DNA of 64,000 nucleotides. Source: Myxococcales bacterium. Lineage in GTDB: Bacteria; Myxococcota_A; Polyangia; Nannocystales; Nannocystaceae. Under the pieces are notes generated by a model. The model did not search any database. It was not told where the DNA came from and saw only the letters and a list, made by a program, of their open reading frames with translations. The first letter of the stretch is position 1; every line of letters starts with the position of its first letter. The stretch spans positions 186,001 through 250,000 of the forward strand of contig JACKDV010000001.1 of assembly GCA_020633315.1 (NCBI GenBank), read 5' to 3'. Positions 8,901 through 18,500 of the stretch are shown here, piece after piece. The translations under genes were made by a program, and so were the position numbers.

Positions 8901-9705
8901 GATCCTCGGGCAGGCCGTCGGTCTCGGCCGAGGGGGGCGGCGGCTCGGGGCCTTGCTTGGTGACGAGCATGTGCATGCCGAACGCGCCGGCGAAGGGCAG
9001 GGTGCCGGTGAGCGCCTCGTAGAGCATCACGCCCACGCTGTACCAGTCGCTCGCCGCGGTGAGCTCCTGCCCCGCCGCCTGCTCCGGGGACATGTACGCG
9101 GGCGTGCCCACCAGGTCGCGCTCCCGGGCGAGCATCGACAGCTCCTCGGCGAGGCCGAAGTCGGCCACCGACACGTGGCCGTCGTCGCTCACGAGCACGT
9201 TGGAGGGCTTGAGATCGCGGTGCAGCCGGCCGAAGCCGTGCAGGGCGGTGAGCCCCTGGCAGAGCTGGCGCAGCGCGTCCCGCAGGCGGGCCTCGTCGAG
9301 CGCCTCGAAGTCCTCGCCCCGCACGTACGACAGCAGGTCGGTGCCCCGCACCAGCTCCATGGTGAAGAAGGCACCGGCGTCGTCGACGAACAGCTCGTGC
9401 AGGGTCACCAGGTGCTCGTCGGAGACGTCGGCCAGCACCCGGAACTCCCGCTTGAAGCGGTACAGCTCGTCGGGGTCGAGGCGGGTCAGCACCTTGAGCG
9501 CGAGCGGTCGCCCGCTCGAGTCGTCGTGGGCCTCGTAGACCACCCCGTGAGCGCCCGCGCCGAGCATCTCCACCAGGGTGAAGCGCTGGCCGAGGCGGTC
9601 GCCGACCCGGTGGGTGGGGGCGTCGCTTCGCCCCGAGCTGCCGGTGGCGAGCGTGCTCTGGTCGTCGCGCGAGCTCGAGCCCCTGGCGGACGGGTCGGAG
9701 GACAC
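5983..9705 (-). CDS. Ser/Thr kinase fused to AAA-type ATPase and TPR region
   Basis: This is a 1240-aa multidomain signalling protein. An N-terminal Hanks kinase domain (glycine loop GAGAHGVVYEA near residue 50, HRDLKPSNVLV near 165, VADFGLA) is followed by a predicted ATPase with a P-loop (LLLHGRSGLGKSTLLDAF near 340) and a Walker B (LVLVLDDLQWCD near 470). The C-terminal ~600 residues are alpha-helical, TPR-like repeats rich in Ala/Arg/Leu. This is the architecture of the PknK/MalT-like STAND kinases common in myxobacteria, where ATPase and repeats sense a ligand or partner and control kinase output. The domains are cytoplasmic, with no TM helix. It is convergent with ridA. The catalytic residues are intact. 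Confidence 0.93.
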   Translation of the reverse strand: MSSDPSARGSSSRDDQSTLATGSSGRSDAPTHRVGDRLGQRFTLVEMLGAGAHGVVYEAHDDSSGRPLALKVLTRLDPDELYRFKREFRVLADVSDEHLVTLHELFVDDAGAFFTMELVRGTDLLSYVRGEDFEALDEARLRDALRQLCQGLTALHGFGRLHRDLKPSNVLVSDDGHVSVADFGLAEELSMLARERDLVGTPAYMSPEQAAGQELTAASDWYSVGVMLYEALTGTLPFAGAFGMHMLVTKQGPEPPPPSAETDGLPEDLDELCAALLRRDPSERPTGPEILERLGRSAAPSWSRPTGPAAFGRERELAELRDALAHTHGGQPGRAAVLLLHGRSGLGKSTLLDAFVDELRDGAVVLRGRCYERESMPYKGLDELVDELRGRLHRDRSRGHALPPVVGAASLVQLFPVLGDVEGLAGVALESPEDPVERRRQAVAALGEVLGHLARRQPLVLVLDDLQWCDADTVAILVALLRPRSRPGLLLVGSYRDEDLERASPLMALRAELSRLAHALRHDTIAVEPLAPPAAHALALHLLGPRDDAASMAAAIVTEAEGGPLFIAELARAVAAGRRLVEGSLTLDGLIRDRAAELPAGARALLELSALAAGPIEQGHVAQAAGVDDLGEALAILRSRSFVRTHGPRPGDPVEPFHDRIRTAVLGRLDPERRREGHARLAAVLERARADPEMVATHLLGARQPQRAGEYVARAAAAAVEALAFERAARLYALALELVPSASAPQQRWRQARAMALAHAGRSAESAAAYLDACRHASSTQQIPLRRNAAEQWLRSGRVDEGTRELRTVLEALGLRGSFDPRAALAWFLWLRARIRLRGTDFHERPESEVDPRLLLRIDTTWTAATGLQQSNVIVGQCFQAQHLLLALEAGEPHRVARALGVEAIYSSTSGSEGAALVDELVERVRGLARRLHDPRAHAIALLAAGAADLYRGRFVDAAPRLEQAEAILRSHCTNVAWELSMVRTFHIMALYHVGDLLGLEHAMSVALTDAAERDDLHTALMIRVAFGPMPALVAGDLPRARAALAECEDQWPSQLRTSTYGYVRLLTFGRIERYARRPQVAWRAFEEQWPEIVRSQMLTKQPFRTFMLHDRGCTALWVARDSTGLRRALMLRRAGKDIDDLRQQGTRWATVAALSLSAALSRALGLRSRAEAQALQAQRGMEELGMRVFAACMKKRRGELLGGAAGAALASEADDELRRAGVTAPEPMTDMLMPPLGGW

Positions 9706-9753
9706 GGCGTGGCGAGTCTAGCAGGCCGGTCCGGCGCGCCCGCCCCCACGCAG

Positions 9754-9787
9754 GCGCGGGAGCGAGACAGAGGTCTCGCTCCCGCGC
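9754..9787 (-). terminator. Strong 15-bp hairpin downstream of the DUF4397 lipoprotein gene
   Basis: GCGCGGGAGCGAGAC (9754-9768) pairs perfectly with GTCTCGCTCCCGCGC (9773-9787) around the 4-nt loop AGAG. It begins 24 bp past the stop of the minus-strand lipoprotein gene at 9811 and lies upstream of the kinase gene start at 9705. No strong T-run follows, but a perfect 15-bp GC stem in this position is best read as an intrinsic terminator. It should insulate the kinase gene. Confidence 0.6.
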
Positions 9788-9810
9788 AGGGGGTGGGGGC
9801 CGAGGGGGCG

Positions 9811-11307
9811 TCAGTTGGCCAGGTAGGTGTCCACGGTCCAGGGGGTCGTCGCGGTGTCGATCGAGAGCAGCCGGAAGGGAGCCTCGCCGAGCTCGGGGGA
9901 GAGGTCACCCGCGGCGACGATGAAGGCGCGCAGGCCCTCGTAGGCATCCACGTGGAAGCTCGCCACCGGGGTCAGGGGCAGGGGCGCACCCGAGGCGGCC
10001 ATGCCGATCTGGTAGGTGAACGGCTGCACGGCGAAGGTGTCCGACACGCCGGGCCACTTGAGCCCCGCCTCGAGCAGGTTGCCGCCCTCGATCGTGGTGC
10101 CGGTGACCAGGCCCACGTCCACCGGCGGAGCCGAGGCGGCGTGCACCACGTTGAAGATCGCGTCCTCGGGCGAGTCGAGGTCGAAGCCGTCGCGGAAGGC
10201 GATGAGCTGCAGCGGCGGCTCCTCGGTCTCGGGCTGCACCTCGCCGGTCGCGATGGCCAGGTAGCGCTCCCCCGCGTCGAGCTCGGGGAGGGAGTCGGAG
10301 GTGATGGGCGTCCCGGCGCAGTTGCTGGGCGCGGCGTAGAAGTCGACCTGGTAGGCACCCGGCGGCACCTGGAAGCGGGCGAGCTTGCCGAATTCGAGGT
10401 GGCTGGCGAGCACGGTGTCGCCCACGCACAGGTCCACCTCGGCCGCGTCGGGGCTGGCGTGCAGCGCATGCACGATGGGGTTCTGGCGGATGAAGCCCAG
10501 CGAGCCCTCGGCGCCCACCACCAGCAGCGCGAAGCCATCGTCCTCGCGGCCGAGCTCACCGAGCAGGCCGGTCGCGATGATCATGAGGTTGCGCCCCTCG
10601 GGGAGCTCGGGGGTGGTGAACGCGGTCACCCGCTCGCCGTCGGCCCCGATCGCCACCTGCAGCGCGGACCCGGCGGGTAGGCCCACCCCGCCGGCCCCCG
10701 TGTCGGAGAAGCGCGTGAGCCCGTCGAGCTCGATGCGGCCATCGTCGTCCACGTCGATGCTCACGGTGGGGGCGTCGCTGCCCGCGTGCACGATGCGGAC
10801 CTGGGTCTGCCCGGGCGCCGCGTCGTCGAAGCCCTCGAGCAGCGGCAGCACCCGGAAGGCCTCGTCGCCCGTGCTCCCGAGCCGGCCCGCGGCGAGGGCC
10901 GAGATCACCGCGCCGTCGGCCAGCTCGAGCACGCCCGTCTCGTATGCCGCCTCGTCGTAGGGCGAGGTCCCGGCCGCCCGCACCTCGAATTCGTAGCGCC
11001 CCGCCGGGACCTCGAGGTACTCCGACGCATCTCCGTAGGCCAGGTCCGTCACCACCGGCTCGGTCGAGCCCTTCACGTACACGTCGACGTCGGGAGCACG
11101 GGGGGCGCCGTGGATGACCCGGATCATGGCCATGCCAGGCTCGGGCTCGAGCGGCTGGCTGGGCTGCTCCTCATCGGCGCCGTCCATGCCGGAGGGATCG
11201 TCCATGCCCATCATGTCGTCGTCGCGCCCCGCATCGTCCTCGAAGCAGCCGACGGGGAGGATGAGGGTGGGAAGGAGGATGGAGAGGGTCTTGGTGTGGA
11301 CGTTCAT
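9811..11307 (-). CDS. DUF4397-repeat lipoprotein
   Basis: The 498-aa product has a lipoprotein signal (ILLPTLILPVGCF) followed by an acidic Met/Asp/Pro-rich spacer. The rest is four related beta-rich modules, each opening with a [IV]-x-H-A-[SGA]-x-[DAP]-A-P-x-V-D motif: MIRVIHGAPRAPDVDVYV, VRIVHAGSDAPTVSID, IVHALHASPDAAEVDL, and FNVVHAASAPPVDVGL. This pattern is typical of DUF4397 domains, which are extracellular and of unknown function and are abundant in myxobacteria and Bacteroidetes. It is transcribed divergently from the MerR regulator gene at 11578, so it could be a target of that regulator, but this is inference. Confidence 0.85.
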   Translation of the reverse strand: MNVHTKTLSILLPTLILPVGCFEDDAGRDDDMMGMDDPSGMDGADEEQPSQPLEPEPGMAMIRVIHGAPRAPDVDVYVKGSTEPVVTDLAYGDASEYLEVPAGRYEFEVRAAGTSPYDEAAYETGVLELADGAVISALAAGRLGSTGDEAFRVLPLLEGFDDAAPGQTQVRIVHAGSDAPTVSIDVDDDGRIELDGLTRFSDTGAGGVGLPAGSALQVAIGADGERVTAFTTPELPEGRNLMIIATGLLGELGREDDGFALLVVGAEGSLGFIRQNPIVHALHASPDAAEVDLCVGDTVLASHLEFGKLARFQVPPGAYQVDFYAAPSNCAGTPITSDSLPELDAGERYLAIATGEVQPETEEPPLQLIAFRDGFDLDSPEDAIFNVVHAASAPPVDVGLVTGTTIEGGNLLEAGLKWPGVSDTFAVQPFTYQIGMAASGAPLPLTPVASFHVDAYEGLRAFIVAAGDLSPELGEAPFRLLSIDTATTPWTVDTYLAN

Positions 11308-11577
11308 TGAACCTTACTCATTTCTTGCTCGGTCTTGGACCGAGGGGTGGCAGCGCCCCCCGCGCGCCGCGAGGACTCGCGGACGGCCGGGCTCGATGTT
11401 GATCAATGTCTGAGCAACCTTCTAACTAGGCTAGATCATGAGTGGAAGTGGGGGGGAGTCGCGAGGCGAGGGGGCTCGTGGCCCAGTGGATCTCGTCCCC
11501 GTGTTGTGGCAGTATGCAGGTGCTGAGTGAGGTTTCAAGAAGGTTTTTGAGGAAAGTTTGAGCGTAGGTTGCGCATC
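11308..11577. promoter_or_regulatory. AT-richer divergent control region
   Basis: This 270-bp gap between the divergent lipoprotein and MerR-type genes is visibly richer in A/T than its surroundings. Near the regulator start it has closely spaced TTGAG-type repeats (around 11541-11562: TTTTTGAGG, AGTTTGAG). It also contains TGATCAATG and CTAACTAGGCTAGATCATG blocks near 11399-11441. Such sequence fits promoters and an operator for the adjacent MerR-type regulator. No individual -35/-10 pair can be assigned safely. Confidence 0.4.
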
Positions 11578-12480
11578 ATGTCGAAGGGTAAGTTCAGGAT
11601 CCAGACCGTGGCCGAGATGACCGGGGTGCCCGCGTCCACCCTCCGCACCTGGGAGCAGCGCTACGGCTTTCCCTCGCCCGATCGCACCGCGTCGGCCTAC
11701 CGCATGTACAGCCAGGACGACATCGATCGGATCGGCAAGGTCCGCGAGCTGTGCGAGCGAGGCTTGGGACCGGCGGAGGCGGTCAAGCAGGTCTTCGACG
11801 CGGGCGAGCTGCCCCCGGCGACGGCAGCCGAGCCCACGGCGGAGCCGCTGCGGGTCCTCCCGGGCGACGCGGCGACGCTGGTCGATGCGCTGCAAGGGGC
11901 GATCGAGGGCTTCGAGCCCGAGCGGGTGGAGTCGCTGGTGCGCTCGGCCCTGCTGGTGGGCTCGCATGCCGAGGCGTTCGAGCAGTGGGTGTGGCCCGCG
12001 TGGCGACGGGTGCGGGAGCGCTGGCTGGCGGGCTCGCTCGGGCGCCACCACGAGCGACTCGCCGCGGAGCTGCTCGGCCAGGCTGCGCGCGACATGATCC
12101 GCCTGTCACGTCCTAAAGCCCCGGCTCCCTGGGCGGTGATCGGCTGCTTCGCGGACGAGGACGACCCCGGGCCCGCGCTCGGGGCCGCGCTGGCGCTGCA
12201 CGGGCGGGGGATCCGGGCGATGTTCCTGGGGCCGCGCACCCGGGCCTCGGTGGTTCGCGACGCCGCGCGAGCGGTGTCAGCCGCGATGGTGGGGCTGTCG
12301 GTGACCGAGGAGGTCCCCGCGCGCGGGGCTCGGGATCTGGTGGACGACTACGCGGCGGCGATCGGCGAGCGCCAGTGGTTCGTGACCGGACCCGGCGTGC
12401 AGTCGGTGGCCGCGATGGTGGAGGGGGCGGGCGGCGAGGTGGCCGAGCACATGGCCGACGTCCGCAACCTGGTGGGGTGA
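11578..12480 (+). CDS. MerR-family regulator with degenerate CarH/CarA-like C-terminal domain
   Basis: The 300-aa protein has an N-terminal MerR winged helix (FRIQTVAEMTGVPASTLRTW, then EQRYGFPSPDRT). A helical bundle and a Rossmann-like domain follow, in the order seen in the cobalamin-binding CarA/CarH repressors. In light-sensing CarH a Trp-x9-Glu-His motif and a Asp/Glu-x-His-x-x-Gly motif hold the cofactor. Here the corresponding places read WLAGSLGRHHE and DEDDPG, so the axial His seems to be lost. The protein probably binds DNA without cobalamin, or senses something else. No carotenoid genes are nearby. I use the ATG at 11578; a TTG at 11569 is also in frame. It diverges from the DUF4397 lipoprotein gene. 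Confidence 0.85.
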   Translation: MSKGKFRIQTVAEMTGVPASTLRTWEQRYGFPSPDRTASAYRMYSQDDIDRIGKVRELCERGLGPAEAVKQVFDAGELPPATAAEPTAEPLRVLPGDAATLVDALQGAIEGFEPERVESLVRSALLVGSHAEAFEQWVWPAWRRVRERWLAGSLGRHHERLAAELLGQAARDMIRLSRPKAPAPWAVIGCFADEDDPGPALGAALALHGRGIRAMFLGPRTRASVVRDAARAVSAAMVGLSVTEEVPARGARDLVDDYAAAIGERQWFVTGPGVQSVAAMVEGAGGEVAEHMADVRNLVG

Positions 12481-12489
12481 CGCCGCGAC

Positions 12490-12505
12490 GAGCCCGTCGG
12501 GGCTC
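12490..12505. terminator. Short hairpin between convergent genes
   Basis: GAGCCC (12490-12495) and GGGCTC (12500-12505) pair around the tetraloop GTCG in the 40-bp gap between the convergent regulator and macroglobulin-like genes. It is a possible two-way terminator. The stem is short and lacks a T-run. Confidence 0.3.
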
Positions 12506-12520
12506 GGGCCGCTCCTGCCG

Positions 12521-15500
12521 TTACCGCACCGGCGGCGCGGCCTCCCGCACCAGCGCCCCGTCCTGCGGGCTCATCACGAGGATCGCGAAGCGCTCCACCC
12601 GATCGAGCATGTCGCTGCTGGTCGACGCGTAGTCGAAGCGACCCCGCAGATCCGTGTAGCCGTCGCGGTAGAGCTCCACCGCCCCGCCCTGCAGGCGCGC
12701 GTAGACCTTCACGTAGGCGCGCGGCACCGGTCCGCCGCTCTGGCGTGCCACCCGGAGCTGCCCGTGCCCCTCGCTGAGCTGCACCACGAGCTGGTGCGCA
12801 AAGTAGGCCTGCGATCGCCGGCGCCCGGCGGCCACCAGCTCCACCACCACGTTGGCGCCCCGCACTGCCTCGGGCAGCGGCACCGTGGTGTGCTCGCGAT
12901 CCGCCGCCAGCGGCAGCTCCCAGCTCTCGTTGGGTCTCACGAAGGAGAAGCGCTCGGACTGCTGCTGCACGAAGGGCTGGCGCGAGAACAGCAGCTCGAT
13001 GTCCATCCGGTACACGTTGACGACCACCGAGCGCAGGTTGCGATGGGTGATCTCGATGGCTCCATTCTCCACCCGTAGATCGAGGTCGGGCTCGGCGTCG
13101 GCCAGGCGGGCCTGCTGCTGGTCGCGATCCTCGGGATCGATCACCCGGGCCTCACCTCCCTCGAGCTCGTCGAGCTGGGCCAGGGCGTCGAGGAAGGGCG
13201 TGCGCCAGCGATCGACGGGGTAGTCCCGGTAGCGCTCGGCGATCTCGCGCGCGGCCTGGGGCTGCTGCCGCAGGAAGCAGGCGACCACCTGGAGGTAGTC
13301 GAGCTGGATCCGGGTGGTCACCGCGTCGGGGTCGACCCGCTCGAGCATCGCCAGGCCCTCGTCCACCCGATCCTGCAGGAGCAGGTAGTAGGTGATCGCC
13401 AGGCGATCGTCGTCGTCGAGCCTCGGGCGCAGGCTCAGCCGCTCGAGGGTGAGCCGGTACTGCACGGCGAGGCGCTGGTTGAGGATCTCGCGGCGTGCCC
13501 CCAGGCGGTGGGCTCGGGCGTTGATGAGCGGCGCGTACTCGAGGTGCTGGTAGCGGCGGCGCGCGATCGGATCGATGCGCACCAGCGGGCTGTCGAGCTC
13601 GAGCCCGCAGCGATCGAGGAACGACTCCTCGTGCAGCAGGAGCTCCCGCAGGTTGGGCAGGTCGGCGTGGTGCAGGCTGTAGGACCACAGCACGCGGTCG
13701 TACACGCGACGCCGCGACAGCAGGGCGAGGCAGCGGTCGTAGAACGAGCGCTCCTTCATGCGCCAGGCGCAGGTCGACAGCCCCGGCACGGCGGGCTGGG
13801 TGCCCAGGCGCTCGAGGTTGTGGGCGTCCATCCAGGCGAGGACCTCGTCGTCGCTGCCCTGGTTGGCCACCCACGCCCAGGTGCTGCGATCGATCTCGCT
13901 GGGCTCGCGCACCACCGACAGTGGTCGCGCGGCGGCGGCGGCCACCAGGCGGCCGTCCTCGGCGACGTGCACCGGGAAGTGATCGAAGACCCCCGGCCGC
14001 GGGAAGTAGAACGAGTACTCCAGGGCGTGGGTCCCCTGGGGCGGCAGCTCCACCGTGTGCCCGCGGGTACGCGTGCCCCCGGCGACGGGCACCGAGCCGA
14101 CCGGGATCTGCAGGAGCACCTCGAGCTTGGCGCGGGCGGAGCTGGGGTTGGTGAGCACCACCTTGCCGGTGTAGACCACGCCGGTGAGCAGCTCGCCGCT
14201 CACCACCTTGTCGCGCACCTCGTTGCCCTCGTAGAGGTAGCGATCGTCGTGGCGCAGGTAGTGCTGGGCCACCAGGATCGACGCCGCCTCGGGCGGGGGA
14301 TCGGCCGGCTCGATGCGCTCGAGGAACACCACCGCGTCCGAGCCCCCTCGCAGTGTCATGGTCGCGTCCTCGACGACGATCTCGGGGGCCTCGGCCGCCA
14401 TCGGCAGGTCGAGCACCGACAGGGCGAGCATCATCTCGGTGAAGCTCCCGGTCGCGTGGGGCAGGTGCGTCGACAGGAACGGCCCGTGGCGATGCGCCGC
14501 GAGGTCCCGCCACAACGGGTTGGCGACCACCAGCTCGGGTCCCTGCTCGTGGAGGGGCCGGCGGTAGTAGTCGTTCTCGGCCCACTCCTTGGTCCGATCG
14601 GGCGCCACGAACAGCCGAGGCGCCCGCTCGCGTCGGGCCAGATCCGCGGGGACGGCCCCTCCGAAGCCATCGGCACCCTCGTGGTCCAGCTCGTCGTCGT
14701 CGAGCTCGTAGTCGTCGAGCATCTCGGGCTCCTCGGCGAGCTCGCTCTTGGACTCCTCCCGGCTGCGCACCATCGAGCGCGCGCCCTTCTTCTTGGCGGC
14801 GTCGGCCCGCCCTCCTCCTGTGCGCGCCACGCCGCCCACGGCGGTCAACGCCGCGGCGGGGGCCGCCAAGGACACCGCGATCCGGGCCTGCTCGGCCTGC
14901 TCGGCCGCCGCCGCGAGCCCGAAGCGGTCCTCGCCCCGCAGGCCCGCGCTGCCCAGCGCCACCCGGAACCGCCGCTCCTGCTCCTCGGTGTCGGACGGCC
15001 GCAGATCGTCGAGCTCGCCCACGTGGCGCGCACACGACTCGAGCTCGTCGCCGCCGCCTCGCTGGGCCAGCAGGATCCGCTCGACCACGTTGAGGCGCCC
15101 GTGGGCCCACGGGCGCCGGTACTCCGAGAGCTCCTCCTCCAGCAGGTAGCGATCGAGGAAGGTCTTGTGCCTCTTGTTGCGCAGGTGCGGCACGACCACC
15201 CGCGCGAAGAACTCGGGATCCTTGCGGGACAGCCACAGGTTCAGCTCGTGGCAGGCGTGCTCGCTGTACCAGGCGCGGCGCTGGGCCTCGTCGGCGGTCG
15301 GCCAGCGCAGCACCCAGCGGAAGGTCTCGAGGGTGGCGTCGTTGGTGAGCGCGGCGAAGAGATCGAAGACCCGCTCGAGGGTGTCGTAGACCTCGAAGGT
15401 GGAGGTGGTGATGTCGGCGATGGTCAGCGGCTCGCCCGCGGTGCGCAGCACCACCGTCTTCTGCTTGGTGTAGTGCGCGGCGGGATCGAGCCCGAGCCGC

Positions 15501-18500
15501 AGCCGGACGTCGCGATGCGGGGTGTGGACCTCGGGCCGCAGCACCAGGCGCTGCACCGCGTGGTGGGCATCGACGGCCACGACCCGCAGCTGGTTGGCGT
15601 GCTGCACGGCCTCCTTGGGGACCCGCACCACGCCGTGCGCGTCGGGGCGGAGGTCGAGCAGCACCGCGGCCGGGTGGGCGAGGAAGTCGAGGTTGGCCCG
15701 TCCGCTCTCGTCCGTCGCCGACGGGGCGCCCGGCGGGGCGTGGTAGGCCGAGGCGGCTCGGGGCGCGGGCCTGGGCGAGGCGGCCCAGGCCTGTCCCTCG
15801 GCGGCGCCCTGGGTGCGGGTCTCGGTGCTCTGCACGGCCCAGGGCGCCAGCAGCAGGCCGGGGCGCGCGAGCATCGTGCCGGCCGTGATCGCGGCCCGCC
15901 GCCGCTCGAGGATGTAGCGGTACTCGTCCCCGATGTCGCGCTCCGAGACATAGGCCGAGGGCGCCACCGCCAGCCGGACCACGCGAGGCGAGGGGGGGCG
16001 ACCCGCGAAGGCCTCGTGCTCGGGCAGGAAGCGCGTGCCGAACACGTGCACCCGCGTGCTGCTCCGCACCGGGTGGACCCGCAGCTCGAGGTGGGTCTCG
16101 GTCTCGGTCGCGGCCTGGATCTGCAGGGGACCCGGGGTGATCCGCTCGAGCTGGCGCACGGGACCCGCGATCCACTGGCCGTGGGTCGGGCCCTCGCTGA
16201 TCCGCAGGGGGATCGAGGGCTCGTCGTCGAGGCGCAGGTCGTAGTCCCCCGCGCCCAGGCCAGAGATCTCGAGGAAGCCACCGTGGATCCGCGTCGCCGC
16301 GATCAGGTCGCGGGTGAAGGCCGAGCCGCGCCGCTCGAGCAGGGACACCCGTGCCTCCGGCTCATCCGTCTCGTCGACCCCCGCCTGCTCGCCGAGCCTA
16401 CGGTGTCCCATCACGGGGATGCGGATCGTCTCCCCCTCGCCGGCATGGATCGCGCGCGGGCGCTCGGCTCGATCGAGGGTGGGGCTCCACTGTCGTCGCG
16501 CGCCCGAGGGCGTCAGCAGCTCCACCGACGAGACCTCGCGCAGGGGGCCGAGCTCCACGCGCCCGTGGTCGTCGGTCTGCACGATCGCGTCGATCGGCTG
16601 CGTCAGGGCCCGGTGGTGCAGCCGCAGCCGCAGCACCGTGCCACCGCGGGGCTCACCCGATCGCCCCAGCAGGTAGGCCACGTGGCCCGCCCGGGTCTGG
16701 GCGAGGTGGATCGACTCGATGGCCGGCTCGCGGTCGATCCCGTTGAGCTGGAAGGTCCGCGAGCTCGAGCGCGGCTCGGCCCGCCCGCTCGCCATCGTCC
16801 GCACCTCTCCGCGCAGGGTGATCGTCAGCGAGGCCAAGCCTGGCGGCACCTGGAGCTCGTGGGTCGACTCTCGGTCGGCGTGCAGCGGGAAATCGGGCCG
16901 CTCCACTCGGGCCTTGGCGCCCTCGTGGTCCACGGAGCGCACGACCAGGGTGGGTCGCTCGAGCAGCGACAGGCTGACCGGCCTGCCTCCCACCTCCAGG
17001 CGCGCCCGCACCAGCACGGTGGCCCGGGCCCCGCGCAGCAGGCTCTCCCGCTCGACGTAGAAGTCCGCGCTCAGCTCGTAGTGCTCGGCCTGGTGCTCGA
17101 AGGTCTCCAGCGTGGTGAGGCCGTCGTGGCGCAGCAGGATGGTCTGCCGTCGGGGTCGCGTGCTGAAGGGGACGAGGATGGTGCCGTCCTCGTCGGGACG
17201 GTACTCGCGGCCTCCCAGCCACAGGGTGGCGTCGGGCAGGGGGCGCTGCTGCTCGTCGAGGACCGTGAGCACGTGGCCCGCTGCTCCCACCCGCTCCAGC
17301 ATGCGCAGGCGGCCCTTGCGAACCAGGGCCCGCGAGCTGATGCCCCCGCCGATGAGCTCCACCACGTACACCCCCGGCCGGCGCAGGGCGGGGAAGTCGA
17401 AGGTCCGACGCACCCGGCGGAGCGGCGGCACGTCGTACTCGTGGGTGTGCTCCTCGCTGGCGACCAGGCCGTCGAGGTCGATGCTGGTGTCGACCTCCGA
17501 GCCCTCGACCAGGAAGTAGCTCAGCGTGTTGATCTCGAACACCTTGACCACCAGGGTCGAGACGTTCTTCACGTCGAGCGTCAGCGAGACCTCGTCGTCG
17601 GCGGAGAAGCTCGTGGGGCACTGGGGGGCGAAGCTCAGCTCCACCCGGTCCTTGAGCTCGGCGAAGCGGGCGGGGTCGTCCAGCAGGGAGGTCCAGCGCT
17701 CGATGTCGCCGACCCCCGCGAGGATCATCGCCGTGGCCCGCACGCGGTCGAGGAAGGCGCGCTCCAGGTAGGGCTCGAAGGGGGTGGGGTCGTCGTGCTC
17801 GAGCAGCAGGTGGGCCAGGAAGTCCTCGACCAGGGCCTGGTCGTCGTAGAAGCGCGGGTGGAGGGTCACGCCCCGGAAGTCGCGCCCCAGCGCGAACGCA
17901 TGCTCCACCCGCTCGAGGGCCTCGAGGTTGGCGTAGGCGACCTGCCGCGGCAGGGCCAGGTACTCGAGGAAGCGAGCCCGCTCGTAGATCCCTCGGCGTC
18001 GATCGAGCAGGAGCCGGTGATGGAGCACGTGGGCCTTGAGCGGGCCGTGGCCCGGGCCCAGGCGGCCCGCGATCTCCCACAGCCGCCGCAGGAACGCCTC
18101 GTGCTCGTCGAGATCGTGCTCCCACTCCACGTCGGGGCCGGGCTGCTGGCGGATCAGCATCGCGTCGACGAAGGCGTCGTCGTTCCACAGCCGCGGGCGC
18201 CGAGCCGCCAGCTCCTCGAGCTGGGCGGTGAGCAGGCGGGCGTGGATGGGCAGCGCCCCGAAGCCGCCCGAGCGACGGTCGTCCAGCTCGGCGAGGATCC
18301 GCTCGACCAGGCCGGGGTGATCGGGCCGCGCGATGCGGCCGAGGTAGTGCCGCAGGCGCTCGCCCTCCATCGGCTCGTGGGCCAGGGCCCGCAGGGCCTG
18401 GTCGGTGAAGCCGGCCAGGTCTCCTGCGCGCGAGTGGGCCATGCCGTGGCGGTGCACCGCCTCCCAGCTCAGCACGCGGGGGTCGAGCGCATGGGGATGC

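Noticed and set aside
11578..12480. Carotenoid gene control by the CarH-like regulator
   Set aside because: No crt-type genes are present in the window.
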